Source: Clostridiales bacterium
GTDB lineage: Bacteria > Bacillota > Clostridia > Lachnospirales > Lachnospiraceae
Assembly (NCBI GenBank): GCA_014799595.1
Contig: JAAVHR010000058.1
Coordinates: forward strand, 1 to 38,986
Length of the DNA stretch: 38,986 nucleotides
Direction: 5' to 3'
Part shown: positions 8,946-19,004 of the stretch, one piece after another
Layout of the letters: every line of letters begins with the position of its first letter
Position numbering within the stretch: position 1 is the first letter of the stretch
Notes under the pieces: model-generated
Database searches by the model: none
What the model was told of the DNA's origin: nothing
Seen by the model: only the letters and a program-made list of their open reading frames with translations
Position numbers and translations under genes: made by a program

Positions 8946-9737
8946 ATGAGACAAACTATATGAAAAATCAAAAAAAGTGCTTTAAAAGGAGTAGCAGCGT
9001 TAGTTGCTGTAGTAACTTTAATAAATGAAATGCCAATTACAGTATTAGCAACAACAAAATATGGTTTTACATACGACAAAAGTGACTACAATGTATCATG
9101 GAAAGCGATGGAGTCGTTTAATGTTCGTACAGAGGCCGGAGGTAAGTTGGGAACTTGCAGTTATGTTGTTGGTCTTACGCGTGAAAAGAAGAGTAATGAT
9201 TATGTTTTGATGACAAGGGAGGTTATGACACCCAACAAAACGAAAGTTAAATTATATCCAAATTCATCTCAAAAAGGATATGGATTAAATGAATTTGTAT
9301 CAGCAAAGGTAACTTTACCGTCTTTAGATGATTATCAACCACAAAATGCACCAACTACAGATACAGTGCAGTTTTCCATTGGTGCGGATTCCTCAGGACC
9401 AAGTGTAAGTGCTTCTTATAACATTGTACATAATGATTTGAATATAGTTGCAAGTTGTAATACGCCAAATAAAAAATTTTTTGTTAAATATGATTTTCAG
9501 CCGAGCATTGGAAATCCAGTTGCAAGCAACAAGTATGTTGCCAATGAAGCAGTTCAACTTGGAGCTGCAGCCTTTCATACAAAAAAAGATACAGTATCCT
9601 TTAGTATGAATTATGATGCAAGATTTGGTGCAGCGGGAAATTCTAGTTGTTCACCATGGTTGGTATATATTAGTTATGTGCAGAAGGAAACTGCAACGAA
9701 AGCGTATAGCTTTACTGTGTCAAAAAATAATATATAG
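8946..9737 (+). pseudogene. Putative exported beta-rich protein; signal peptide frame interrupted by TGA at 8961-8963 (ORF track starts at 9030)
   Basis: In-frame translation from ATG 8946: MRQTI*KIKKSALKGVAALVAVVTLINEMPITVLA|TTKYGFTYDK..., a signal peptide with one stop. The downstream 236 codons are open. Confidence 0.6.
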
Positions 9738-9790
9738 TTGTGCTTGGGGATAAATGTTTTTATCCTCAAGTTTTGTTATGGAGGAATGAT

Positions 9791-10366
9791 ATGAAAAAGA
9801 CAAGTATAATATGTGGAGGAATTATAATAGCATTTGTGTTGTTGTTTTTAGGATATCGGTACTGGATGAGTGTAACTCCGGATGATGGAAGCGTTCTTCG
9901 GGAGCAGATGCAATATTTGAATGAGGAGATAGATTTGCAGGTGCTTTTGTATGGGGATGATGTTGTCTTTCCAGAAGAATTTACATACAAATCCTTGGAA
10001 AGACTTGATGAAGATAACTGGAAACCGGATAACGATTATGTGTTTTTGATTGTGAATGATTTGGATGGCTCAGTTGGTCTGACGGAGGAACAAATTACAG
10101 AGATAAAAAAATATGCTGATCAAAATACAAACTTTAATTTTTATTATATTGGTTTAAATAAATTAGAATTATTCAAGAAAGTATATGACGACTGTAATAT
10201 AGGTAAGACGGATATGAGTTTTGGTTATGTGATATATGAAGGAACGAGACTGCAACATTATGGTTTGTGGAGAACAACCGATCATGAATATTATGAGATG
10301 AATCCAAAGTTGTTAGGTCAGGATATTTGTGATACCATTGAACAGAATGTGAGGTCAAATGAATAG
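9791..10366 (+). CDS. Single-TM membrane-anchored extracytoplasmic protein, unknown function
   Basis: MKKTSIICGGIIIAFVLLFLGYRYW anchor; GGAGGA upstream of ATG 9791; stop overlaps the next gene's GTG. Confidence 0.75.
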   Translation: MKKTSIICGGIIIAFVLLFLGYRYWMSVTPDDGSVLREQMQYLNEEIDLQVLLYGDDVVFPEEFTYKSLERLDEDNWKPDNDYVFLIVNDLDGSVGLTEEQITEIKKYADQNTNFNFYYIGLNKLELFKKVYDDCNIGKTDMSFGYVIYEGTRLQHYGLWRTTDHEYYEMNPKLLGQDICDTIEQNVRSNE

Positions 10367-12801
10367 TGTTAAAAATAGAGGGTATATGTAAAGTATATGG
10401 TGATTTTTATGCACTTAGGGATATAAGTATAGAATTGCCATCATCTGGTTTTGTATTTGTGAATGGTATTAGTGGAAGTGGAAAGACCACACTTATGAAT
10501 CTATTAGCAGGATTGGCATTACCTACATTGGGGAATATATATTATAATAATCATAATATAATGCAATATACTCAGAGGGAGTGGGCAGAGTATAGAAATG
10601 CAGTTGTAGGTATAGTTTTTCAAAGCTTTAATTTGATGGAGGATATGACAGTGGAGGAGAATCTGTTGTTGCCATTGTATCTTCAAAAAATAGAGTTTGA
10701 GGAAAAAAAGAGGTGCATGCAAGAGATTTTAGAGTATGTAGGATTATTGGGCTATGAAAAACATAAAGGAAATGAATTGAGTGCAGGACAAAAACAAAGA
10801 ATCGCAATTGCCAGAGCAATGATAAAGCAGCCGAAAATAATTCTAGCAGACGAGGCGACTGGAAATTTAGATTATGTAAATTCAGAGTCAATTTTAGAGC
10901 TTTTTAATTCCATTTCGAAACAGTGTCTGGTTATTTTGATTTCTCATGATAAATCTGCTGCTGAAAGATATGGTGACCGCATTATCACACTATCTAATGG
11001 AGAGGTAATAAGTGACATTGACAACAAATTGGTGAAGAAGTTATCTTTATTGCCATATAAAGTGCATTTGTTTGGCAAGGAAAAGGAAAAATGTATTCCT
11101 ATACAAGAATTTGATATTCGAAAAGAAATACAAGAATTTGCTGGGTGGAGAGGAGAAACCTTACAAAGCTGTGAATTTTTAATAAAATTAGATTATGAAG
11201 AAATATTGGTTGAAGAAAAAAAGTCAATAAAATGGAGAAGAGAAAATTTATGTACCAAAAGACTATCGTTTAGTGAATTATTGGGGTTTATTAAGCATTC
11301 CTTGAAAAAGAAGAAAGCAAAAAATAGTTTGATTGTGTTTATATCTGCATTTATTAGTACACTGCTTATTCTATTGCAAATGTTTCGGTGGAATGATTAT
11401 AGTGGAGTTATGTTTCGGTATATACAAGACTCCAAGGAACAATTGTATGAAGTTAAGCAGTGTATTACTACGGATGCAGCAGAGTTTGAGATTGTTAGGG
11501 GAAAAGAATTTTATCAAAAACTAAAAAATTGTATTGGTGAGGAAAATATTTTAAAGATAGTGGAGGAAAATGAGCTAGAAACAGAAAATGATAATTATGT
11601 TGTAGATAAAATTATATATAATGATAATTTTTTTGGAGGAATAGATTTTCAGGGGGAAAGACCTCAAAAAGTTGATGAAATAGCTATAAATCAACAGTTT
11701 GCAAAAAAAATAGATGTTCAAGTGGGAGACGATGTGTTGATTGAAGATTTGCAGTATAGAGTTTCAGGAACATTTGATTTGGAGTTGAATGGAAATAATG
11801 ATTTCATCGTTTTAACAGAAAATGCAAACAATAGATTTTTATATGAGCAAGACAATATTAACCTGCGATCCTGCGATGTGACAAAATCGGTAGATATAGA
11901 TGAATATTTACAAAGTATACAAACAGTAGGTTCACTTGCAAATATACAACAAGATATGCTTTTGTGGGGAGAACTGCCGAAAGAGAGCAGGGAAATAGTC
12001 ATATCTAGTGAACTGGCGGAAGAACTTGGTTATTATGAGAATAAAAATATAGTAACAAAATACAGGTTGAGAGATTTGTATGCGAGTAAATATCAGGAAG
12101 AATATACAGAATATATTAATATGTTTGATTACCTTGGTAAGCATGTAAAGATAGTGGGTATATATGATATAGAGAAGGTAACAACAGATTGTGGAAACAT
12201 TTTAGTGCAAGACGATTTGTATCAATCCATTATCTCGGATTATGCCAGTTATTTAAATTATACATGTTGTTACATAAATCTAAAAAGTAGTGAAAAAAAT
12301 ACAATAGATAAACTTTTAGAGGATAATTTCTGTCTATGTAATGATGTTTGCGAATTTGTTTTTTTGGTTCGGAATTTTGCAGAACATATGAAAGTGGTGT
12401 CAATTATTTTGTCCTTAATTTTATTAATTATGGTTATATGTGTAGTGGTTTCTTTTATGACATATAATGTAAAAGAAGCAGGAAAAAGAATTGGAATCTA
12501 CAAATCAGTTGGAGTTTGCAATGAGGATTTAAGAAAAATGTTTGTAATACAGAACTTGCTTTTAAATGGTACTGCGGTCATATTAGCAAACATAGTATGT
12601 TATGTTGCAGTAGGTTGCATAAATAAGCAGATTGTTTCAATGGCAGCTTTAAACACATTTGATACATTTGCTGTTGATGGTGTTGTGTGTTTGGTATCAA
12701 GTGCAATCATTTTATTTATAGCATTAGTTGCGACTATAGCACCATTAGGAAGGATGCTAAACGATGAATCTATTGTGTTAATTAATGAGAATGAGATATA
12801 A
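10366..12801 (+). CDS. ABC transporter, N-terminal ATPase fused to FtsX-like permease
   Basis: Walker A GISGSGKTT, signature ELSAGQKQRIAIARAMIKQPKIILADEATGNLD; C-terminal TM segments with MTYNVKEAGKRIGIYKSVG (FtsX-like). Confidence 0.9.
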   Translation: MLKIEGICKVYGDFYALRDISIELPSSGFVFVNGISGSGKTTLMNLLAGLALPTLGNIYYNNHNIMQYTQREWAEYRNAVVGIVFQSFNLMEDMTVEENLLLPLYLQKIEFEEKKRCMQEILEYVGLLGYEKHKGNELSAGQKQRIAIARAMIKQPKIILADEATGNLDYVNSESILELFNSISKQCLVILISHDKSAAERYGDRIITLSNGEVISDIDNKLVKKLSLLPYKVHLFGKEKEKCIPIQEFDIRKEIQEFAGWRGETLQSCEFLIKLDYEEILVEEKKSIKWRRENLCTKRLSFSELLGFIKHSLKKKKAKNSLIVFISAFISTLLILLQMFRWNDYSGVMFRYIQDSKEQLYEVKQCITTDAAEFEIVRGKEFYQKLKNCIGEENILKIVEENELETENDNYVVDKIIYNDNFFGGIDFQGERPQKVDEIAINQQFAKKIDVQVGDDVLIEDLQYRVSGTFDLELNGNNDFIVLTENANNRFLYEQDNINLRSCDVTKSVDIDEYLQSIQTVGSLANIQQDMLLWGELPKESREIVISSELAEELGYYENKNIVTKYRLRDLYASKYQEEYTEYINMFDYLGKHVKIVGIYDIEKVTTDCGNILVQDDLYQSIISDYASYLNYTCCYINLKSSEKNTIDKLLEDNFCLCNDVCEFVFLVRNFAEHMKVVSIILSLILLIMVICVVVSFMTYNVKEAGKRIGIYKSVGVCNEDLRKMFVIQNLLLNGTAVILANIVCYVAVGCINKQIVSMAALNTFDTFAVDGVVCLVSSAIILFIALVATIAPLGRMLNDESIVLINENEI

Positions 12802-13055
12802 GTTTAAGTCATGTATGAAAATAGAAATCAAAACAGATAAAAATATATTGGGACCTAAACGCAGAAATATACTGTCTATAATAATGAATAGGATAAAAAA
12901 TAGCCTTTTAGGGCAAAAGTGCGAAAAAAGGGGAAAATAGTGTGTAATAGAGTCTGTAGAATAGATAGAGTGAAAATTATAAAAAATAAAAAGGACAAAC
13001 TTACTTTTGTATTTGTTTGAATAGAATAAATACAAAACATGTAATAGGTGATTTT

Positions 13056-13196
13056 ATGGAAAAATGGAAAGTAAAACTGGCACAACTTTCCAGTAATAAT
13101 ATAGAATTAAACCGAAAATCTTTGCAATTAAAACGTTCGTGGGATGAAGTGGCAAAGATAATTCATGCAGAAGAGAAAAAGAAAAAGAAAAAATAG
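13056..13196 (+). CDS. Small basic protein, 46 aa, unknown function (absent from ORF track)
   Basis: MEKWKVKLAQLSSNNIELNRKSLQLKRSWDEVAKIIHAEEKKKKKK*, read directly from the sequence. Confidence 0.5.
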   Translation: MEKWKVKLAQLSSNNIELNRKSLQLKRSWDEVAKIIHAEEKKKKKK

Positions 13197-13197
13197 T

Positions 13198-13332
13198 GTA
13201 ACTATTTAGGTAGAAACACGCATTTACTGCGTGTTTCGTAAGAAAAAGTAAATTATGTAATGTTTAAGCCCCTTCGCCGAAGGCGAATTATTATGGGTTT
13301 AAACGTAACTGTTCATGGTACTGAACAGTTAC
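13198..13332 (+). repeat. Modular element, subfamily B copy 1 (shares hairpin Z with the following A element)
   Basis: GTAACTATTTAGGTAG, X AAACACGCA-TTTAC-TGCGTGTTT (13214-13236), CGTA, Y GTTTAAGCCCC..TTCGCCGAAGGCGAA..GGGTTTAAAC, Z (13305-13332). Confidence 0.9.
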
Positions 13333-13495
13333 AAAACTCCCATGCCTCGCACAATTAGGCATCATCATAAATATATTTCACATGGGAGTTTCGTAAACGA
13401 TGATGCACACAAGTGCAAAAACAGCACTTGGCACTTATACAAACCTTGCAGCAGAGTGCAAGGTTCTACCTGAAGATAGTGAATATATAGAAAAT
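13305..13495 (-). repeat. Modular element, subfamily A copy 4
   Basis: Z hairpin plus body matching 1979-2150 and 7141-7330. Confidence 0.9.
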
Positions 13496-13514
13496 AGTCA
13501 AATTTAAGATAATG

Positions 13515-13546
13515 AAAACAGCGGTACAAACGTGTACCGCTGTTTT
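13515..13546. terminator. Intrinsic terminator of pckA (bidirectional)
   Basis: AAAACAGCGGTACA-AACG-TGTACCGCTGTTTT. Confidence 0.85.
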
Positions 13547-13578
13547 CGTATATAAATCATTCTATTAATTCAATTTAA

Positions 13579-15183
13579 TTAAGCTTTTGGTCCTGCAGCT
13601 ACTAACGCTTTACCAGCTTCGTTTGTTTCATATTTTGCAAAGTTCTTAACAAAACGGCTAGCAAGATCTTTTGCTTTAGTCTCCCACTCAGAAGCATCTG
13701 CGTAAGTATCACGAGGATCTAAAATCTTAGGATCTACGCCTGGAAGTTCAGTAGGTACTTCAAAGTCAAAGAAAGGAATCTTCTTTGTAGGAGCTTTTGT
13801 AATAGAACCATCAAGAATTGCATCAATGATACCACGGGTATCTTTAATGGAAATACGCTTTCCAGTGCCATTCCATCCTGTGTTCACTAAGTATGCCTTA
13901 GCACCACTCTTCTCCATTTTCTTAACTAATTCCTCTGCATACTTTGTAGGGTGCAACTCAAGGAATGCTTGACCAAAACAAGCGGAGAATGTTGGAGTTG
14001 GCTCTGTAATTCCACGCTCTGTACCAGCAAGTTTAGCTGTAAATCCTGACAAGAAATAGTACTTAGTCTGTTCTGGTGTTAAGATAGACACTGGAGGAAG
14101 TACTCCAAATGCATCAGCAGAAAGGAAAATTACATTCTTAGCTGCTGGAGCAGATGAAATTGGACGAACAATATTCTGAATATGATCAATTGGATAAGAT
14201 ACACGTGTATTCTCAGTTACACTCTTATCGTCAAAATCAATCTTTCCATTTGCATCTACTGTAACATTTTCTAATAAAGCATTGCGCTTAATTGCATTGT
14301 AGATATCTGGCTCAGACTCTTTGTCAAGGTTAATAACCTTAGCATAGCATCCACCCTCAAAGTTGAATACACCATTGTCATCCCAACCGTGCTCATCATC
14401 ACCAATCAAAAGACGCTTAGGATCGGTAGACAATGTTGTCTTACCTGTTCCGGAAAGACCGAAGAAAATGGCTGTGTTCTCACCATTCATATCTGTGTTA
14501 GCAGAACAGTGCATAGAAGCCATACCCTTTAATGGAAGGTAATAGTTCATCATTGAGAACATACCTTTCTTCATTTCTCCGCCGTACCATGTATTTACGA
14601 TAACCTGTTCGCGGCTTGTGATATTGAACATAACTGCTGTTTCAGAGTTAAGACCTAACTCTTTGTAGTTCTCAACTTTAGCCTTTGATGCGTTGTACAC
14701 AACGAAATCTGGCTCAAAGTTTTCAAGTTCTTCTGCAGTTGGTTTAATAAACATATTCTCAACAAAATGAGCCTGCCAAGCAACCTCAACAATAAAACGA
14801 ACAGCCATTCTTGTATCTTTGTTTGCTCCACAGAAAGCATCTACTACAAAAAGTTTCTTGTTAGAAAGTTCCTTCTTAGCAAGTTCCTTTACTGCTTCCC
14901 ATGCTTCTTGTGATGCAGGATGATTGTCGTTTGGATACTCATCAGATGTCCACCATACAGTGTCCTTAGAATTCTCGTCCATAACAATGAACTTATCTTT
15001 AGGAGAACGTCCTGTGTAGATACCTGTCATAACATTGACAGCACCAAGCTCAGTTTCTTGACCTTTTTCATATCCCTCTAATTCAGGCTTAGTCTCTTCC
15101 TTGTACAATTCCTCGTAAGAAGGGTTATGCACGAGTTCAGTAGTTCCTGTGATACCATACTTAGTTAAATCAATTTTAGCCAT
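13579..15183 (-). CDS. pckA: Phosphoenolpyruvate carboxykinase (ATP)
   Basis: [63 protein letters not shown]. Confidence 0.97.
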   Translation of the reverse strand: MAKIDLTKYGITGTTELVHNPSYEELYKEETKPELEGYEKGQETELGAVNVMTGIYTGRSPKDKFIVMDENSKDTVWWTSDEYPNDNHPASQEAWEAVKELAKKELSNKKLFVVDAFCGANKDTRMAVRFIVEVAWQAHFVENMFIKPTAEELENFEPDFVVYNASKAKVENYKELGLNSETAVMFNITSREQVIVNTWYGGEMKKGMFSMMNYYLPLKGMASMHCSANTDMNGENTAIFFGLSGTGKTTLSTDPKRLLIGDDEHGWDDNGVFNFEGGCYAKVINLDKESEPDIYNAIKRNALLENVTVDANGKIDFDDKSVTENTRVSYPIDHIQNIVRPISSAPAAKNVIFLSADAFGVLPPVSILTPEQTKYYFLSGFTAKLAGTERGITEPTPTFSACFGQAFLELHPTKYAEELVKKMEKSGAKAYLVNTGWNGTGKRISIKDTRGIIDAILDGSITKAPTKKIPFFDFEVPTELPGVDPKILDPRDTYADASEWETKAKDLASRFVKNFAKYETNEAGKALVAAGPKA

Positions 15184-15601
15184 TTTATTACCTCACCTTT
15201 CTTTTCATATATTTTTAAAATACGTTATCAAAAAATAACGAATTTTCTTTTCTAAATTTGTATGTGTTGCCAAATTGTTAAACAATTCAATATGTATTAT
15301 ATCATTAAAAAGAAGGTCAGTCAACCAACTATATGGAAATTCAGTACTTGAGAATAAAAAATTCAAACATTACTCTAAATTTACAAAAATATCCATAGTA
15401 GATATGTTTCATTTTATATTACAAAATCATATATTAATGACAAAGGTAAAAGTACAGACAAAAATTGAAACTGAAAAATATAAAAAGGACACAGAAAACA
15501 AAATGGTTCTTATTCCCTAGTCCCTCCCTTATATTTTCTGGTTAAAGTTCTCTAACACGGTCAAAGAATCATAAAAAGTTCACAGGACATTAAAATTATA
15601 A

Positions 15602-15635
15602 TGCAGTAAATGTGTGTTTCTACCTGAATAGTTAA
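15602..15635 (-). repeat. Decayed fragment of a subfamily B element (left box and part of X)
   Basis: GCAGTAAATGTGTGTTTCTACCTGAATAGTTA resembles ..GCAGTAAATGCGTGTTTCTATCTGAATAGTTAT at 17389-17420. Confidence 0.65.
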
Positions 15636-15735
15636 ATTTTACTTTACAAATGAAAAAAATATGTGTTAAAATAATTTCTAGAAATTGAAAAACCGTGTAT
15701 ATCCGGTAGATGTAAATCCAGCATATAGAAGATAA

Positions 15736-15835
15736 GTGCGTGTAATCTATTTGTAGTTAAGTGTTACAGTCCAGATTTGGGCTTATATAGTAACAGTTAT
15801 ACTGCATAAGGATTATACGCACTTTTTATTTTATT
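15736..15835 (+). terminator. Hairpin with T-rich tail upstream of the MATE gene (attenuator or terminator candidate)
   Basis: GTGCGTGTAATC (15736-15747) pairs with GATTATACGCAC (15811-15822), followed by TTTTTATTTTATTT. Confidence 0.5.
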
Positions 15836-15858
15836 TATTTAGTAGGAGGATTGGATTT

Positions 15859-17250
15859 ATGCAAAAAGAAGTAATAATGGAAACAAATGAAAGTCCCATG
15901 GCAACGGAACCAGTGAACAAGTTAATGTTAAAAATGGGAATTCCTATGATTTTATCTATGATGCTACAGGCAGTATATAATATAGTAGATAGTGCCTTTG
16001 TGTCAAATATGAAAGGAACAGGAGAAATTGCATTGAACGCCCTGACATTGGCTTTTCCGGTGCAGATGCTTATAGTGGCAGTTGGTATTGGAACAGGTGT
16101 AGGAGTCAATGCTTTGTTAGCAAAAAGTCTTGGACAGGGAGATAAAGAAAAGGCAAGTAAAACCGCAGGAAATGGTATTTTTTTAGCAACAGTTATATAT
16201 GTAGTGTTTTTTATATTTGGTATATTGGGAACGAAAGGATACATTGCAACTCAGACAAGTAACATTCAAATTGCAGAGATGGCAACACAATATTTGTGTA
16301 TATGCTGTGTGTGTTCTTTTGGTATTATATACTTTTCTATATTTGAAAAGGTATTACAGGCAACTGGAAAATCTCTCTATTCTACTATTGCCCAGATATT
16401 GGGGGCTGTGGTAAATATTATTTTGGATCCAATTCTTATTTATGGAATGTTCGGATTGCCAGAACTTGGTGTAAAGGGAGCTGCTTTGGCAACTGTAATT
16501 GGGCAAGTAGTTTCCTGCTTGTGTGCATTGAGTTTTCATTTTAAAGTAAATAAAGAGGTTTCTAATGGATTATCCTACATAAAACCAGATGAAACGATTA
16601 TAAAAGGAATTTATGCCATTGGTTTTCCGGCAATTATTGCCCAGGCATTGATGTCAGTTATGACATACGCATTGAATGTGATTTTCGTAACTATAGGGGA
16701 AAATGTGGTAACGGCGTATGGTTTATATTATAAGATCCAGCAATTTATTTTATTTGCTGCTTTTGGACTCCGGGATGCTATTACTCCGATTGTATCCTTT
16801 AATCATGGAATGAATAGCAAAAAGAGGGTAAAAGAGGGAATAAAATATGGTATGATATATACTCTCATTATTATGTTTGTAGGATTTGTAGGATTAGAGA
16901 TTTTTGCAGAACCTTTTGCAACAATATTTGGGCTTTCTGGAGAGACCGCAAAATTATGTATAAGTGCCATCCGTGTGATATCCATTAGTTATTTATTTGC
17001 AGGAGCAAATGTGGCATTTCAGGGAATCTTTCAGGCACTGGATAGTGGAGTGGAATCCTTGGTTATCTCTATATGCAGACAGTTTTTATTTGTAGTTCCA
17101 GTGGCTTGGGAATTTGCAAGGCTTGTGATGCTTGGTTCTCCATTATGGGTGGTATGGACTACCTTCCTTATTGCAGAGGGACTATCTGTTGTGATAGCTT
17201 GTTTATTTATGAGAAAGATATATAAGAATAAGATTCTAAGGCTGATTTAA
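15859..17250 (+). CDS. MATE family efflux transporter
   Basis: 12-TM profile; ILDPILIYGMFGLPELGVKGAALATVIGQ. Confidence 0.93.
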   Translation: MQKEVIMETNESPMATEPVNKLMLKMGIPMILSMMLQAVYNIVDSAFVSNMKGTGEIALNALTLAFPVQMLIVAVGIGTGVGVNALLAKSLGQGDKEKASKTAGNGIFLATVIYVVFFIFGILGTKGYIATQTSNIQIAEMATQYLCICCVCSFGIIYFSIFEKVLQATGKSLYSTIAQILGAVVNIILDPILIYGMFGLPELGVKGAALATVIGQVVSCLCALSFHFKVNKEVSNGLSYIKPDETIIKGIYAIGFPAIIAQALMSVMTYALNVIFVTIGENVVTAYGLYYKIQQFILFAAFGLRDAITPIVSFNHGMNSKKRVKEGIKYGMIYTLIIMFVGFVGLEIFAEPFATIFGLSGETAKLCISAIRVISISYLFAGANVAFQGIFQALDSGVESLVISICRQFLFVVPVAWEFARLVMLGSPLWVVWTTFLIAEGLSVVIACLFMRKIYKNKILRLI

Positions 17251-17285
17251 GTAAGATAAATAGAGAATCTGATTTTGAAACTTTT

Positions 17286-17420
17286 GTAACTGTTCAGAAC
17301 CATGAACAGTTACGTTTAAGCCCATAATAATTCGCCTTTGGTGAAGGAGCTTAAACATTACATGATTTACTTTTTCTTACGAAACACGCAGTAAATGCGT
17401 GTTTCTATCTGAATAGTTAT
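17286..17420 (-). repeat. Modular element, subfamily B copy 2
   Basis: Z (17286-17313), Y GTTTAAGCCCATAATAATTCGCC..GGAGCTTAAAC, TTACG-AAACACGCA-GTAAA-TGCGTGTTT-CTATCTGAATAGTTA. Confidence 0.9.
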
Positions 17421-17497
17421 GAAACTTTTTATTTTATGCTCTTAGAATTTTGGTAGAATAGAATGATAAAATGGAAACTTGACGAAGAAGGGATGAG

Positions 17498-17693
17498 ATT
17501 TCAAAATATTTCTAAAAGAAGTTAGTAATGGTTGTAATATGATTGATGGTTTTGGACTGAATCCTTTAGAAGATGTTAAGTTAAAAAATTTATTTCTGCT
17601 ATTTATGTTAGATGGTTCATGGATTTGGGAAGATGATTGCACTACAAGGAAAGAGTTGGTTAAGATGATAAACTTAAAGGATATATTGAGTTA
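17498..17693 (+). pseudogene. Short coding remnant, unknown (possible immunity-gene fragment)
   Basis: Open frame DFKIFLKEVSNGCNMIDGFGLNPLEDVKLKNLFLLFMLDGSWIWEDDCTTRKELVKMINLKDILS* with no clear start. Confidence 0.35.
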
Positions 17694-17967
17694 ATCAATA
17701 TTGGAGGGGAAAGAAAAAGAAGCATAGGTTGAAATATTACAAAAAATTAAAAAAAGCTTGGATATACAAAATATCATGGTATACTGTTTTAAAAGAAGAT
17801 GAATTATAAATTGGATTGATGTTCATAGGAGGATTTTTACCAGCCATTATGGGAAATTATTAGATATTATGTATATTCTGGAAAAATCCAAATGAGGGGT
17901 TCTGAACAGTTACATTTGACTTTATAGAATTGAATAAAATTTGTATTTGAAAGTGAGATGAAATAGT

Positions 17968-18864
17968 ATGGATAAGATTCTAGACACTAGTAGCTATGGA
18001 ATTTGTTTATTTTCCTTAGAAATATTACAAAATTTTATAAAAAAAGAAAAAATCTGGTCAAAAAATATCTTAAATAAATTTCAAAAGGACAAAAAACTAT
18101 ATTTAGGAACGCAAAAAGAAGGTACGTGGATTCCTATTGTACAGATAGATTCTGTAGGTTATGTTATTAAATTAGATGGTTATGATAAACCATTTAATGA
18201 TGAGTGGGAGCAAAAATTGGAGTATCATGGATTTAACATTGAGATAAAGGATATCCTTTGTATTTCTAGTATCGGTATGCTCTATAATTTTGATGTAAAT
18301 GATTTTAGTGAATATGAAACCTCATATCAGACATTAGATGGTGAAACACTATATAAAAGTTTTAAATATGATGTTCCTTCTGGAAAATACTTGGTATCTA
18401 TTAAAGGATATGCACGTAAGCAGGAATTAGTGCATTATGCAAGCCATGATAATCCAGACTATGGATTTTTATTTTCTCTTGTTAAAGTGAATGAGTTTGA
18501 TGGTTTTAAAAATCCTAGAGAAAGTGAGTTTTATGAATTCAATATAGGTTGGCTTACAGAGTCAAAGAAAGCGGTAATTCATTGGTTTTCAGAAGAGGAA
18601 GGAGGAAGAAAAGAACCTCCAACAGATGAAGAATACTGTCCTGTCATAGAATTAGAAAATGGAAATATTTGTAAGTTATATATTAAATTTGACAGGACAA
18701 ATCCAACACAGAATAAAATGATAGATAACTGTAGAGTAAAAATGTTATTATATTCTTCACTAGATTACTTACTAAGCAGCAATGCAGAATATATCATTTG
18801 TGAAGAATCTCGTAAAAGAGGTAAATTAGTTATCAAAAAAGTGGGTAGAATGGTAATCAAGTAA
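17968..18864 (+). CDS. Hypothetical soluble protein, 298 aa (possible immunity-like orphan)
   Basis: Long ORF with plausible start (GTGAGATGAAATAGTATG); no family motif recognised. Confidence 0.6.
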   Translation: MDKILDTSSYGICLFSLEILQNFIKKEKIWSKNILNKFQKDKKLYLGTQKEGTWIPIVQIDSVGYVIKLDGYDKPFNDEWEQKLEYHGFNIEIKDILCISSIGMLYNFDVNDFSEYETSYQTLDGETLYKSFKYDVPSGKYLVSIKGYARKQELVHYASHDNPDYGFLFSLVKVNEFDGFKNPRESEFYEFNIGWLTESKKAVIHWFSEEEGGRKEPPTDEEYCPVIELENGNICKLYIKFDRTNPTQNKMIDNCRVKMLLYSSLDYLLSSNAEYIICEESRKRGKLVIKKVGRMVIK

Positions 18865-18890
18865 GATAGAATATGTCCTAAAAGTGGGGT

Positions 18891-19004
18891 AATTTATATC
18901 AGATGGAATAGGATCCAATTTTTGATATAGACTCTAGTGGGTGGCAAGCGTACGGAATAGTATTAATAAAGTTTGGACTGTACATAAAAAGAAGTGAAAA
19001 TTGA
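18891..19004 (+). pseudogene. Short coding remnant
   Basis: WGNLYQME*DPIFDIDSSGWQAYGIVLIKFGLYIKRSEN* in one frame with an internal TAG. Confidence 0.3.

Noticed and set aside
14655-14840. Minus ORF in alternative frame within pckA
   Set aside because: Fully inside the clear pckA frame.
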